Assembly (NCBI RefSeq): GCF_020623625.1
Contig: NC_060200.1
Span: forward strand, 1,124,001-1,188,000
Reading direction: 5' to 3'
Length of the DNA: 64,000 nt
From: Saccharomycodes ludwigii
Taxonomy: Eukaryota > Ascomycota > Saccharomycetes > Saccharomycodales > Saccharomycodaceae
Positions 45,101 through 53,219 of this stretch are shown here, one piece after another (the first letter of the stretch is position 1; each line of letters begins with the position of its first letter). The position numbers and the translations under genes are program-made. The notes under the pieces are model-generated. The model was not told the origin of the DNA, searched no databases, and saw nothing but the letters and a program-made list of their open reading frames with translations.

Positions 45101-46369
45101 AAGGAGAAGAGCAAGAAACCAACATCCAAATTTAAGCAGCCAGCTTTATTATCTCTATCATCTGCATCATCTGCTATCTCGCTACCTGATTCTGCCAATC
45201 CTAAAGCCGCTAGTACTAGTAATTTATTATTGCAACATTCTGACGAGGAGGGCGATTCTAATGGTTGTAGGGTTGCCACCAAAAAAGCTGGCGGTGACAG
45301 AAACTTGCTTTGTAAATCGCAAACACATACTGGTGGAGAAGAAACACCTGACCAATTAGCTAAAAAGTATTCACAAAGTAAGACTAATTTTGTTAAAGAT
45401 TCCAATTTTAAGTTTGATGACGACTATATTATGAATGTTACATCTAGGATACAGAGCAGGGATATTTCAAAAATTTCCTTGGTGCCGGAAAGTAATGGTG
45501 ATTCAAGTACATATGAGAATTTATATGATACTGGAACCACGCATTTTAAGTTGGGTGCTCTGAAACATAAGAAGAAATTTACTGATTTTATAGTGTTACA
45601 AAAGATGGGAGAAGGTGCATACGGTAAAGTTGATTTGTGTATGCATAAGAAATTGAAGTACATTGTTGTTGTGAAAAGGATCATTAAAGAGCGTATTTTA
45701 GTAGACACTTGGGTTAGGGATAGAACTTTGGGTACCATTCCTAGTGAGATACAAATTATGGCTACGTTAAATAAGACACCACATGAGAACATAATGTATT
45801 TGTTGGATTTTTTTGAAGATGATGATTTTTATTATATAGAAACCCCAATACATGGCGAAACTGGATCTATTGATTTATTTGATTTGATCGAACTGAAAAC
45901 AGACATGTCAGAACACGAGGCCAAGTTGTTATTTAAGCAAATTGTTTCTGGTGTTAGACATTTGCATTCGCATGGTATTGTTCACAGAGATATTAAAGAT
46001 GAGAATGTTATTGTTGACAATAAAGGGTTTGTTAAAATTATTGATTTTGGTTCAGCAGCTTATGTTAGGAGTGGGCCATTCGATGTCTTTGTTGGCACAA
46101 TGGACTATGCAGCGGCAGAAGTTTTGAGTGGTGAACCATACGAGGGTAAGCCACAAGATATTTGGGCGTTAGGGGTGCTACTATATACCATTGTATTTAA
46201 GGAAAATCCTTTTTACAATATAGATGAGATTTTAGATGGTTCTTTAAGAATACCAAATAATAATGTTAGTGCTGATTGTATTACTTTGATTCATAAGATT
46301 TTAAATAGATCAGTTAGCAAAAGATTAAATATCGAGGAGATATTTAATGATAAATGGTTAGAACTTTAA
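42173..46369 (+). CDS. PSK1: PAS-domain Ser/Thr kinase Psk1/Psk2
   Basis: A 1398-residue PAS kinase (1356 in S. cerevisiae Psk1). PAS kinases sense nutrient state and shift glucose toward cell-wall glucans by phosphorylating Ugp1, and they also act on translation factors. The N-terminal half is Ser/Asn-rich. A PAS fold lies at about residues 770-915 (LPYIAGVFVVDSINYTLISF, HARDLVGKSIVEIIP, DAVHRDGSIIKVDIQL). The kinase spans about residues 1135-1398: glycine loop MGEGAYGKV (about 1145), VVVKRI with the ATP-binding Lys, catalytic loop HRDIKDENVIVD (about 1270), DFGSA (about 1287), a YAAAEVL activation-loop end where the common APE is AAE, and DIWALGVLLY. All catalytic residues are present. The single copy stands for PSK1 (YAL017W) and PSK2 (YOL045W), and its neighbours come from both regions. 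Confidence 0.96.
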   Translation: MPFVGASKADYHNLQEMLSKSNASSTLSLASAENNKKKKEPSTDPFEKNPKDSVKSLVNSNDDVDDFNEQENNSDNEEHDNTLQFNSKVLPKIQSTGSNNTITTKIATTAATTTINATTEKENSKADDLNIDELIKFPTQSTHAYSYNPLSPNSLSVRLNILKRTLEIMIRNPSLIKDPQPWEPHLSSSLEQEGREKVNRDQKIINLIPTTRENSITSGSDVDDNSYDAKTITGPKDSKRDFFAKKPKLNAQPNSLRTASSAALNAFFQSGTANSTNTNSNASLNPPSLTRRSVSDFSLHTKKNYSNFNRNLDNLLENQELKGNNNETSDNEDALEDSSFHQPQAPYASSRKNSRDSVLPSPYQYNNTDGNNNTIDHDVCLSNESSDVESTPNGALNGKDFYQNKESVDSAEFLKAKKVGLESLLSLLNETLSNNKEDSDKVSSLHMMSLLNINKLSVADNDSGYTAKHTEILKKNLLNSLAQPFFESYSEYVEEENKILEMENGLEAAAISAEKRSSPYMDTQRVFHTFTSGKNSTPQAIFTCTDEHPWEFKSANDLACLTFGVSKLALRALTLLDLIHKDSRNFVLNKLLSTEGEEQVFTGEIVGTNQPNGGNSTSSIIWTSLWAKRKNNLIVCVFQRVPCDYFDLMISMDDFSVTSVVGGEALRFKDKIAEQAQVPETNEKDIKKSVKFIGEITKISQISHSISKLIDDLRNNEGGGITDNNTYVVANEPISIKIANTINDIRYFTLNHLSYNIPCAATCFILQDELKLKIHTLPYIAGVFVVDSINYTLISFNKSISKNLFGIHARDLVGKSIVEIIPVFPKLIEYIKTYYPKYDTNNNNNKNLVLTEHFFRKIQAEFNGHPEDFYSSIGLDAVHRDGSIIKVDIQLRVINAKYFVLWITHSRDVVLKNYNTLPSQLSILKDEDIKTIGSRGSSASSSKRNTDNINVKDFKKTDKQHLKLDELDALLNDLDKKEKSKKPTSKFKQPALLSLSSASSAISLPDSANPKAASTSNLLLQHSDEEGDSNGCRVATKKAGGDRNLLCKSQTHTGGEETPDQLAKKYSQSKTNFVKDSNFKFDDDYIMNVTSRIQSRDISKISLVPESNGDSSTYENLYDTGTTHFKLGALKHKKKFTDFIVLQKMGEGAYGKVDLCMHKKLKYIVVVKRIIKERILVDTWVRDRTLGTIPSEIQIMATLNKTPHENIMYLLDFFEDDDFYYIETPIHGETGSIDLFDLIELKTDMSEHEAKLLFKQIVSGVRHLHSHGIVHRDIKDENVIVDNKGFVKIIDFGSAAYVRSGPFDVFVGTMDYAAAEVLSGEPYEGKPQDIWALGVLLYTIVFKENPFYNIDEILDGSLRIPNNNVSADCITLIHKILNRSVSKRLNIEEIFNDKWLEL

Positions 46370-46698
46370 TGTTAATTTTATTTCTTTTGAATAGCTGCAT
46401 TTCTCTTTATATATATATATATATATATATTAATAATTATTTGTTTATTATTATTGATAGGATATAAATTATTTACCCAGACATTTTTTTTTTTTTTTTT
46501 TTTATCTTTTTTTTAAAAAAAAAAAAAAAAATGATATAGACAGATAAGAAGGAGTAAGACAAAAAAAAAAAAAAAACATTTTTTTTCTTGAGGTATAATT
46601 AATGCTTATGATAAAATAACATCTTTAACTGACTATATTTGTGTTTGAAAAAGCAAAAATAATAAAAAAGGTTACTGGAAATTAATATTAATACTGAT
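46370..46698. other. Intergenic: PSK1 to PEX15
   Basis: 329 bp between two same-strand genes. It has (TA)n at about 46409-46430, T and A runs facing each other at about 46484-46531, and another A run at about 46560-46577. No gene or named site seen. Confidence 0.7.
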
Positions 46699-47955
46699 AT
46701 GACCAACAACGTTATAAGTAACAGTTCACAAACTTTACAGAATTTACTTTTTAGTGAAGAATTTAACAAACCACCGTCAACATCTAGCACAAATCATAAT
46801 GATATCGGGGACGAAGCTATTTTAACAGATGTTGAAACTTATAACAAATGTCAAAGGTTATATATTACGGGGGATTTTATTCAAGTTTTAGAAGAGTTTG
46901 ATAAACATAATAAACTGGACGCTAATATTGCAACAACAAACAACAAAACCAATAAAAAATGGGACGAATTATTGTATATTACATTGAATTCTATGGAAAC
47001 TTTGCATTTTGATGATGAACATACAAACTTGTATGATAAGATTGGCAAATATTTACAAAATCATAAAGTTAACGAGGTTTATAACAACAACAAGAATAAT
47101 AATGATAATGATGGAACCAAGGCCATTACTGTTTCAGATTTGAATTTAGATTTGAATTTAAAATATTTTCAAAGTTATTTTAAATATATTAAGGATAAGG
47201 GTAATAGTACTAGGAATGGCTCCACGAATTTTAAGGAAATGAGAGCTTTTTCCCTGGTTATTTCAGATTTTATTGAAACAAAATTATTACAGATTGGTGC
47301 CATCTTCAATAGTGACACTGATAATGAAAATAACAATAATAGAAATGATATATTGGAAAAACTTTACATGTTAATTGAGTTTTTCATTTTTGAAGTGGAA
47401 ATTAACGGATTACATAAAGTTAGATCACTAAAGTTGTATGATAACGTGATGAAGAAACATTATTCAATATTTTCAAATACTAAGTATGAAAATATTATTA
47501 AAAAAAAACTTGGAAAATTTGAAAAAAATGGTAGTAATATTACTTCTAAAAACAAAGGAACAGATTCTTTACATCATGGCAGTAGTAGTATTAGAGAACA
47601 CAAACTGAATAAAAATAGTGGCGAGCAGACGAAATACGATGGTAATGATTTATCATTAACTAAATTCTGCTCTAGCAAAATTTCAAAGATTTTGAAGTTT
47701 ACCGGTGTTAATGGTAATAATAACATTTTAACAAGGCTGTGTTCACATTTTTTGCAAGACAAAGGGGCCGATGGAAATGATATAACATTTTTAGGAGTTT
47801 TTAAAAAGAATAAAATGTTGATTATAAGTATTACTATATTAATTGTGATGATGAGAAAAAGGATTTCTAAGGGGAAATTGAGATTAGGATTTAACACAAC
47901 AAGGGCTTTAAATTTATTTAAAAAAACAATTTATAAATTGGTATCTATAATTTGA
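46699..47955 (+). CDS. PEX15: Peroxisomal tail-anchored protein Pex15
   Basis: A 418-residue protein that I assign to Pex15 (383 in S. cerevisiae) from position and architecture. Pex15 anchors the Pex1-Pex6 AAA ATPases at the peroxisome so the receptor Pex5 can be recycled. The sequence is mostly helical and hydrophilic with Asn-rich loops (near residues 133-141 and 210-217). The N-terminal part has an ETYNKCQRLYITGDFIQVL helix resembling the Pex15 TPR-like core. A single hydrophobic segment near residues 373-388 (MLIISITILIVMM) is followed by a basic tail (RKRISKGK), which is the layout of a tail-anchored peroxisomal protein, though the tail of about 30 residues is rather long. It follows PSK1 directly as YOL044W follows PSK2. 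Primary similarity is weak, so the call rests partly on synteny. Confidence 0.78.
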   Translation: MTNNVISNSSQTLQNLLFSEEFNKPPSTSSTNHNDIGDEAILTDVETYNKCQRLYITGDFIQVLEEFDKHNKLDANIATTNNKTNKKWDELLYITLNSMETLHFDDEHTNLYDKIGKYLQNHKVNEVYNNNKNNNDNDGTKAITVSDLNLDLNLKYFQSYFKYIKDKGNSTRNGSTNFKEMRAFSLVISDFIETKLLQIGAIFNSDTDNENNNNRNDILEKLYMLIEFFIFEVEINGLHKVRSLKLYDNVMKKHYSIFSNTKYENIIKKKLGKFEKNGSNITSKNKGTDSLHHGSSSIREHKLNKNSGEQTKYDGNDLSLTKFCSSKISKILKFTGVNGNNNILTRLCSHFLQDKGADGNDITFLGVFKKNKMLIISITILIVMMRKRISKGKLRLGFNTTRALNLFKKTIYKLVSII

Positions 47956-48809
47956 TCTATAATAATTGGTGATTGATTATCATATAGGCCGAACATTTAA
48001 AAAGCGCGAAAGTTATTTTATTCGGACCGAGAGAACAACAACGGGGATGTGTGTGCTGCCTTGAAAAATATAATAAAAATATGCTTTCTCATGTAAAAAA
48101 TCTGCAGTTGATATAAAAGTTGAAAATTTGTGTTAGATTATTTTTAGGGGTGAGAGAGAGAGTAAAATTATGTCTGGAATGGACTAAGAATACATTGCAC
48201 TTAGACAAGAATAATATTAAGAACATTATAAAAGGAATGAATTTGGTGGCATAAACAAAAGAAAGAAAGAAAGGAAAAAAGATTATTTTATTTTCTCTGC
48301 CCCTTTTTAGTTTTACAGAGGGCGCAAAAGAGAGAGAGAGAAAAAAAAAGTTACCCTTTTCTCTTTCTCTCCCTACAAAAAATAAACGAAAAATCTACTT
48401 TTAACATTTTAAAAAGATTTTCTTTCTTCTTTTCTTTAGAAATTATTTTGTAAGTAAAACTTATCAATTTATTTAATCCTGAACTTTTTTGTTCTTTTTC
48501 TTTTTCTTTTTTTTTCACAAAGAAAGCAATTTCTCTTCCCCCTCCCGTACAAAAAGGTCATGTTTTAATATTCTCAGCAGCTTAACCCAAAAAAGAAGGA
48601 GAGACATAACAAATTTAATAAACTTATTCATCAACAAACAAACAAACAAAAAATAAAAAAAAAAAGAACAAAAAAGGTAAATCAAAATAAATTAAATCAA
48701 AATAAACTTCTAACATAATAATAAAAAAAAAATTAAAAAAGGAACAATATTTTTTTAATAAAATTTTCATATTTCGGCACAAAACACTAATATATACATA
48801 TACACTTAA
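47956..48809. other. Intergenic: PEX15 3' side and TPD3 promoter
   Basis: 854 bp. The first 100 bp are less repetitive and GC-richer, with CGCGAAA (48005-48011) and the small palindrome TCGGACCGA (48022-48030). C/T-rich and A/G-rich stretches follow at about 48250-48540, then A-rich leader DNA up to the TPD3 start. No ORF. Confidence 0.65.
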
Positions 48810-50690
48810 ATGAGTATCGCAATGTCAAATCCATCCACTGCTACCACCAATACCGCTACTGCTACACCAACTTTACCCAAAGAAGATGACCTATATCCAC
48901 TAGCCCTATTAATGGACGAACTAAAGCACGATGATATTGCCAATAGAGTTGAGGCAATGAAAAAAGTTGATACCATAGCCATTGCTTTAGGACCAGAAAG
49001 AACAAGAGATGAATTGATTCCATTTTTAACAGAAGTTGCGCAAGATGATGAAGATGAAGTTTTTGCTGTATTAGCTGAAAAATTGGGTTCATTTGTTCCG
49101 TATGTTGGTGGTCCCAAATATGCCACTGTATTATTGCCTCCCCTAGAAATATTAAGTGCTACAGAAGAGACTATTGTTAGAGATAAAGCTGTTGACTCCT
49201 TAAACAGCATAGCCCAAGAACTATCAGAAGAACAAATTTTCCATGATTTTGTTCCATTGATTGAACATTTGGCCACTACAGAGTGGTTTTCTTCTAAAGT
49301 TTCCGCCTGCGGGTTGTTTAAATCTGTCATTGTTAGGGTCAAAGATGATAAATTTAGAAAAGTTTTGCTACAGTTGTTCTACAATCTAGTTTTGGATGAC
49401 ACCCCAATGGTTAGAAGAGCTGCTGCTAAAAATTTACCCACCTTAATCGATTTATTGACACAAAATATTCGTTTGTCTACAGAAGACGATTGGGAGTTTA
49501 TTTCAAATATGTTTCAAAAGATTGTAACCGACAACCAGGATTCTGTCAAGTTTTTGGCTGTTGATGTTTTAATTTCCATTTTGAAATTTTTTAATACCAA
49601 AAAGGACTACACTCATCTACCAGATCTCTTACATTCTGCTATACAACTAATTACTGATGAAGCTTGGAGGGTTAGATATATGGCAGCCGATAGATTCATT
49701 CAATTAGCAACGGAATTTGTTGAACAACCACAATTACTCCAGCAATTTTCCCAACCCTTTTTATCTTTGTGCGAAGATAACGAAAGCGATGTAAGAAAAG
49801 CTATTGCCAAACAGGTACCAGGCTATTCTAAATTAATATCTAAGAGTGATAAAACCATTGTTTTGGAAAAGATTTTCCCGGCTATCCAAACCTTGAGTAT
49901 GGATGAAAACGAGACTGTTAGAACTTCCTTAGCCTCTGAAATTACTAACATGGCAGAATTATTATCCAAACAGGAATGTATTGATCATTTGATCCCAATA
50001 TTGTTAAATATGTTGAAAGATGAATGTCCCGATGTTACGCTAAACATCATTTCTAACTTAGAGGTGGTTAATAATGTGGTTGGTATCGATATTTTATCTG
50101 AAAATTTGTTACCTGCTATCACAGATTTAGCTATAGATGTTAACTGGAGGGTGAGAATGGCCATTATTAAAAATATACCATTATTGGCAAAGCAGTTGAG
50201 CGTGCAATTTTTCCAAGAACGTTTAAGTAATCTGTGTTTATCATGGTTGTGGGATTCGGTTTATTCGATTAGGGACGCTGCCGTTGAAAATTTAACTAAA
50301 TTAACGGAGATTTTTGGTTCTGATTGGGCCAGAGATGAAATTATTTCCAGGTTGTTGAAATCGAAGTCGCAATTGCTAGAAAATTTTGTGTATCGTATAA
50401 CCCTATTGCATGCATTAACTGGATTAGTTCCTGTTGTCGATTACGAGGTTGTAATAGACAAGATTTTACCATTTGTTAATCATTTAAGTCAGGATCCAGT
50501 CCCAAACATTAGATTCAATGTCGCCAAATCTTATGCAATGATTGTAGAAAGACTTGATAAAGATAAATATAAAGATTTGATTGATAATACCATAATTCCT
50601 AAATTACAAGAACTAACCGAGGATCAAGACCCAGACGTTAAGTTTTTTGCAGATAAGAGTTTAAAAAAAGTTAAGAAGTTAATGGAGTGA
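48810..50690 (+). CDS. TPD3: PP2A scaffold (A) subunit Tpd3
   Basis: A complete 626-residue HEAT-repeat scaffold (635 in S. cerevisiae). Tpd3 holds the PP2A catalytic subunits Pph21/Pph22 together with Cdc55 or Rts1, and so acts in mitosis, the spindle checkpoint and nutrient signalling. About fifteen HEAT repeats of about 39 residues run from residue 25 to the end. Typical intra-repeat Asp-Val/Arg patterns are seen in VRRAAAKNLPTLIDLL, WRVRYMAADRFIQLA, VRKAIAKQVPGYSKL, WRVRMAIIKNIPLLAKQL and IRFNVAKSYAMIVERL. The N-terminal 20 residues are Thr/Ala/Ser-rich. Two Met codons (residues 1 and 5) could start translation; the first is taken. It lies between PEX15 and NTG1, so genes from the two S. 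cerevisiae regions interdigitate here. Confidence 0.97.
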   Translation: MSIAMSNPSTATTNTATATPTLPKEDDLYPLALLMDELKHDDIANRVEAMKKVDTIAIALGPERTRDELIPFLTEVAQDDEDEVFAVLAEKLGSFVPYVGGPKYATVLLPPLEILSATEETIVRDKAVDSLNSIAQELSEEQIFHDFVPLIEHLATTEWFSSKVSACGLFKSVIVRVKDDKFRKVLLQLFYNLVLDDTPMVRRAAAKNLPTLIDLLTQNIRLSTEDDWEFISNMFQKIVTDNQDSVKFLAVDVLISILKFFNTKKDYTHLPDLLHSAIQLITDEAWRVRYMAADRFIQLATEFVEQPQLLQQFSQPFLSLCEDNESDVRKAIAKQVPGYSKLISKSDKTIVLEKIFPAIQTLSMDENETVRTSLASEITNMAELLSKQECIDHLIPILLNMLKDECPDVTLNIISNLEVVNNVVGIDILSENLLPAITDLAIDVNWRVRMAIIKNIPLLAKQLSVQFFQERLSNLCLSWLWDSVYSIRDAAVENLTKLTEIFGSDWARDEIISRLLKSKSQLLENFVYRITLLHALTGLVPVVDYEVVIDKILPFVNHLSQDPVPNIRFNVAKSYAMIVERLDKDKYKDLIDNTIIPKLQELTEDQDPDVKFFADKSLKKVKKLME

Positions 50691-50746
50691 AACAAACTAT
50701 TTGTGAATTATTATTATTATTATTGTCATTACTTAAATATATGTTT

Positions 50747-50790
<44 letters not shown>

Positions 50791-51088
50791 GAGGCTTCCC
50801 TTTTATTTTTTTTGAGTATTTTATTTTAATAATGTATCTATATCTATATATGTATATTTGGTGTTTAATTTTAAGTTTCATATACATATAATATATATTT
50901 TTTTTATTTTTATTTTTATTTTTGTATAGCTCACCTATTTGTTCATCGGCCAATTAACAGGACAAATAATATTAATAAAGAAGCAAGCAACTACGCTGCA
51001 TTTATATATTAGGACTAACTTCAAGTGCAATAATCTAATAAAATCATCATGATAAAAAAAAAAAAAAAAAAAAAAAAAAAACTATATC
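50691..51088. other. Intergenic between convergent TPD3 and NTG1
   Basis: 398 bp of terminator DNA. It holds the longest homopolymer in the window, about 41 A at 50748-50788, a TTA repeat just before it, TTTTTA repeats at about 50898-50925, and about 28 A at 51054-51081 beside the NTG1 end. No gene. Confidence 0.8.
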
Positions 51089-52501
51089 TCATTTAAAATA
51101 TTTTGAAACTATTTTCCTTTTTTTTGGAATTTTTTTAGTAGGTGTAACATTGATTGAATTTTCCTTTGTAATTTCATCTGCTCCTTCTTTTTCTTTTTCT
51201 TCTTCTTCTTCTTCAAGTTTTATGTTATTAAGATCATCTTCAGTATTTTCCTGTTTAATAGCACTGTCCTCAACACCAACAACTTTTTCATTTTTGATTA
51301 TAGTATTTTCTTCTTTTATAGTAGAGCCATCGGGTAATGAAAAAAGTTGCATAATTTTTTCCTCTTGTCCATCTCTATCAAATACAATGGGAAGCTGATC
51401 TTTCACGTTAGAAACCCATTCTTCGATGCTAGAATATTTTCCAAGCCTATTCTCCATTTTCCCACCTTTTATAACACCAGGACATATGTCGTTACAGTAG
51501 CATAAATCACACTTAGTACGTCTCGGTATACAAACAGTTTGACCAAATCCAACCAAAACAGGGTTAATTTCGTTCCATAATGACAGGGGTAAATTATTTT
51601 GCAGAAAAATTCTTGTTTCTTCTGGGTTTTTATTATTCTTACTATTTGGCAACCATTTGAACATTCTGGTCATTCTGTCCACATGGACGTCCACCCCAAT
51701 CCCCCATTCATCCCACTGCCATGCAGCTTGTATAAATAAATTGGCCATTTTAGGGCCTACTCCCGGCAAGCTAATTAGCTCATCGTATAAATATGGCAAA
51801 TCAAGCGTATTACTAGTATTATCATTAGTTATGATAGATATTGTTTTTTTAATATATTTAGCCTTTCTAGAATGGAAGCCAACGCATGAAATTAGTTCAT
51901 TTAATACATCTTCTTGAATTAATTGCAATGATTTAAGTGAAATACCAGCCTCAGCATCTAATTCTTCTTCAACACAGTATTCCATCAACCGAGTCATCGC
52001 TTTACACGTCATTTCATCCTTCGTTTGTGATGATAACATTAGTGCTATTAAAATTTGCAACCTTATATCAGTTGGTTTTGGAATTTTAATTTTCCCAGTG
52101 TTAGGACCGTCATTAGTAGGATCGACAATAGAATACGCGGAACTGGTATTATTAACAAATGGTAAAATACTTGAATTTAAATATATTGGCAGTGTGGAAC
52201 ATCCTATGGTATCTACTGGCGTTTGCAGATATTCTCTCATTTTTCTGATTTTGGAATAGATTGGTATAAATCTAGGAATATGCTTTTCCAACACTAACTT
52301 TGCGGACGGTGAAATTAAACTCGATAAGGGTTGTTCAAGAGTTTGTGTTATTGGCTTAACTATTAATCTTAAATATTGTGCTGAATCTAGAGATTTTATA
52401 TGGTTTACATGGTCCACATATCTCTGAATTTTTTTGGCATTATTATTAGCATCGTTTTGCTCAGCTTCTATTTCAACTTCAATTCTTCTTTTCCGTGCCA
52501 T
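51089..52501 (-). CDS. NTG1: Endonuclease III-type DNA glycosylase/AP lyase (Ntg)
   Basis: A 470-residue Nth-family enzyme (Ntg1 399, Ntg2 380 in S. cerevisiae). It removes oxidised pyrimidines and nicks abasic sites in base-excision repair. The HhH-GPD core holds LPGVGPKMA with the catalytic Lys near residue 251 and GVDVHVDR with the catalytic Asp near residue 271. After it comes a full four-cysteine set, C-x6-C-x2-C-x5-C at residues 324, 331, 334 and 340, the endonuclease III iron-sulfur motif. S. cerevisiae Ntg1 lacks this cluster and Ntg2 has it. The N-terminus (ARKRRIEVEIEAEQ) is a nuclear-type basic patch, not a mitochondrial presequence. A 100-residue acidic/basic tail (ending PKKRKIVSKYF) is extra. 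The one gene stands for YAL015C and YOL043C. Confidence 0.95.
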   Translation of the reverse strand: MARKRRIEVEIEAEQNDANNNAKKIQRYVDHVNHIKSLDSAQYLRLIVKPITQTLEQPLSSLISPSAKLVLEKHIPRFIPIYSKIRKMREYLQTPVDTIGCSTLPIYLNSSILPFVNNTSSAYSIVDPTNDGPNTGKIKIPKPTDIRLQILIALMLSSQTKDEMTCKAMTRLMEYCVEEELDAEAGISLKSLQLIQEDVLNELISCVGFHSRKAKYIKKTISIITNDNTSNTLDLPYLYDELISLPGVGPKMANLFIQAAWQWDEWGIGVDVHVDRMTRMFKWLPNSKNNKNPEETRIFLQNNLPLSLWNEINPVLVGFGQTVCIPRRTKCDLCYCNDICPGVIKGGKMENRLGKYSSIEEWVSNVKDQLPIVFDRDGQEEKIMQLFSLPDGSTIKEENTIIKNEKVVGVEDSAIKQENTEDDLNNIKLEEEEEEKEKEGADEITKENSINVTPTKKIPKKRKIVSKYFK

Positions 52502-53179
52502 TGAATGTGAATGTGAATGTAAATGTAAATGCTAAACTCAATGATATTACAATCTGTAAGTACGTAATTGCTGTAATGTCAACTTTAATTGCATCTAAGT
52601 ATACTCCCTGGGCTATTAAATTTATCTTTTTTTTTTTTTTTTTCTTTTTTACTATACAAGTGTTACAAACAAAGCATATATCGTTGAATGATTGATTGTT
52701 TTTCGTTCAAAAAGCCAAATGTCCGTGGGTATAGTCTGTCGGATACTCGGTATAATAGTATTTTAAAATATATTTTTCTTTACCGTGGTTGAAAACAGCG
52801 GGTGCTTTTTTTCCCCTCCGGTCCTCAAAAATGAATGAGGGTGACAGGGCGTGCGAGGCAGAAATAATAAAACAAATAATATCTTTTTTTTTTTTTTTTT
52901 TTAGTTTCTCCCTTTGCAATTCCCCCCTCTTTGCAATTCCCCTCTTTGAAGCCTAAATTTTATATATTTCAACCCCACAAGTAAAAATATAAATCTTGTT
53001 GAATAGTTAATGCAATTGCCACTAATAATTTATTATAAAAAAAGAGAATAAGAAGAGGGAAAAAGGTTAAAAAATAAAATAAAAAAAATAGAAATATTGC
53101 TGTCAGCAACAAATACCACTGTTATTAACGAATATATTAACGGGAAAAAAAAAATTTATAATAGTTCTTGAATGTGTAA
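52502..53179. other. Intergenic: divergent NTG1 / NGL1 promoters
   Basis: 678 bp. A hexamer repeat lies in the NTG1 leader (TGAATG/TAAATG units on the plus strand, about 52502-52533). T runs follow at about 52629-52643 and 52885-52901. GC-richer DNA at about 52720-52860 (around GGGTGACAGGGCGTGCG) and a duplicated TTTGCAATTCCCC(C)TC at 52912-52947 are the only complex parts. No gene. Confidence 0.65.
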
Positions 53180-53219
53180 ATGGTTTCATTTGGAAAATTT
53201 ATACAAGCATCTACATTGA
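53172..53219 (+). other. Short uORF overlapping the NGL1 start
   Basis: An ATG at 53172, eight bases before the NGL1 ATG, opens a 15-codon frame that ends at TGA 53217-53219, past the NGL1 start and in another frame. Ribosomes using it would miss the first NGL1 ATG and could reach the next in-frame one at 53282. Confidence 0.55.
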
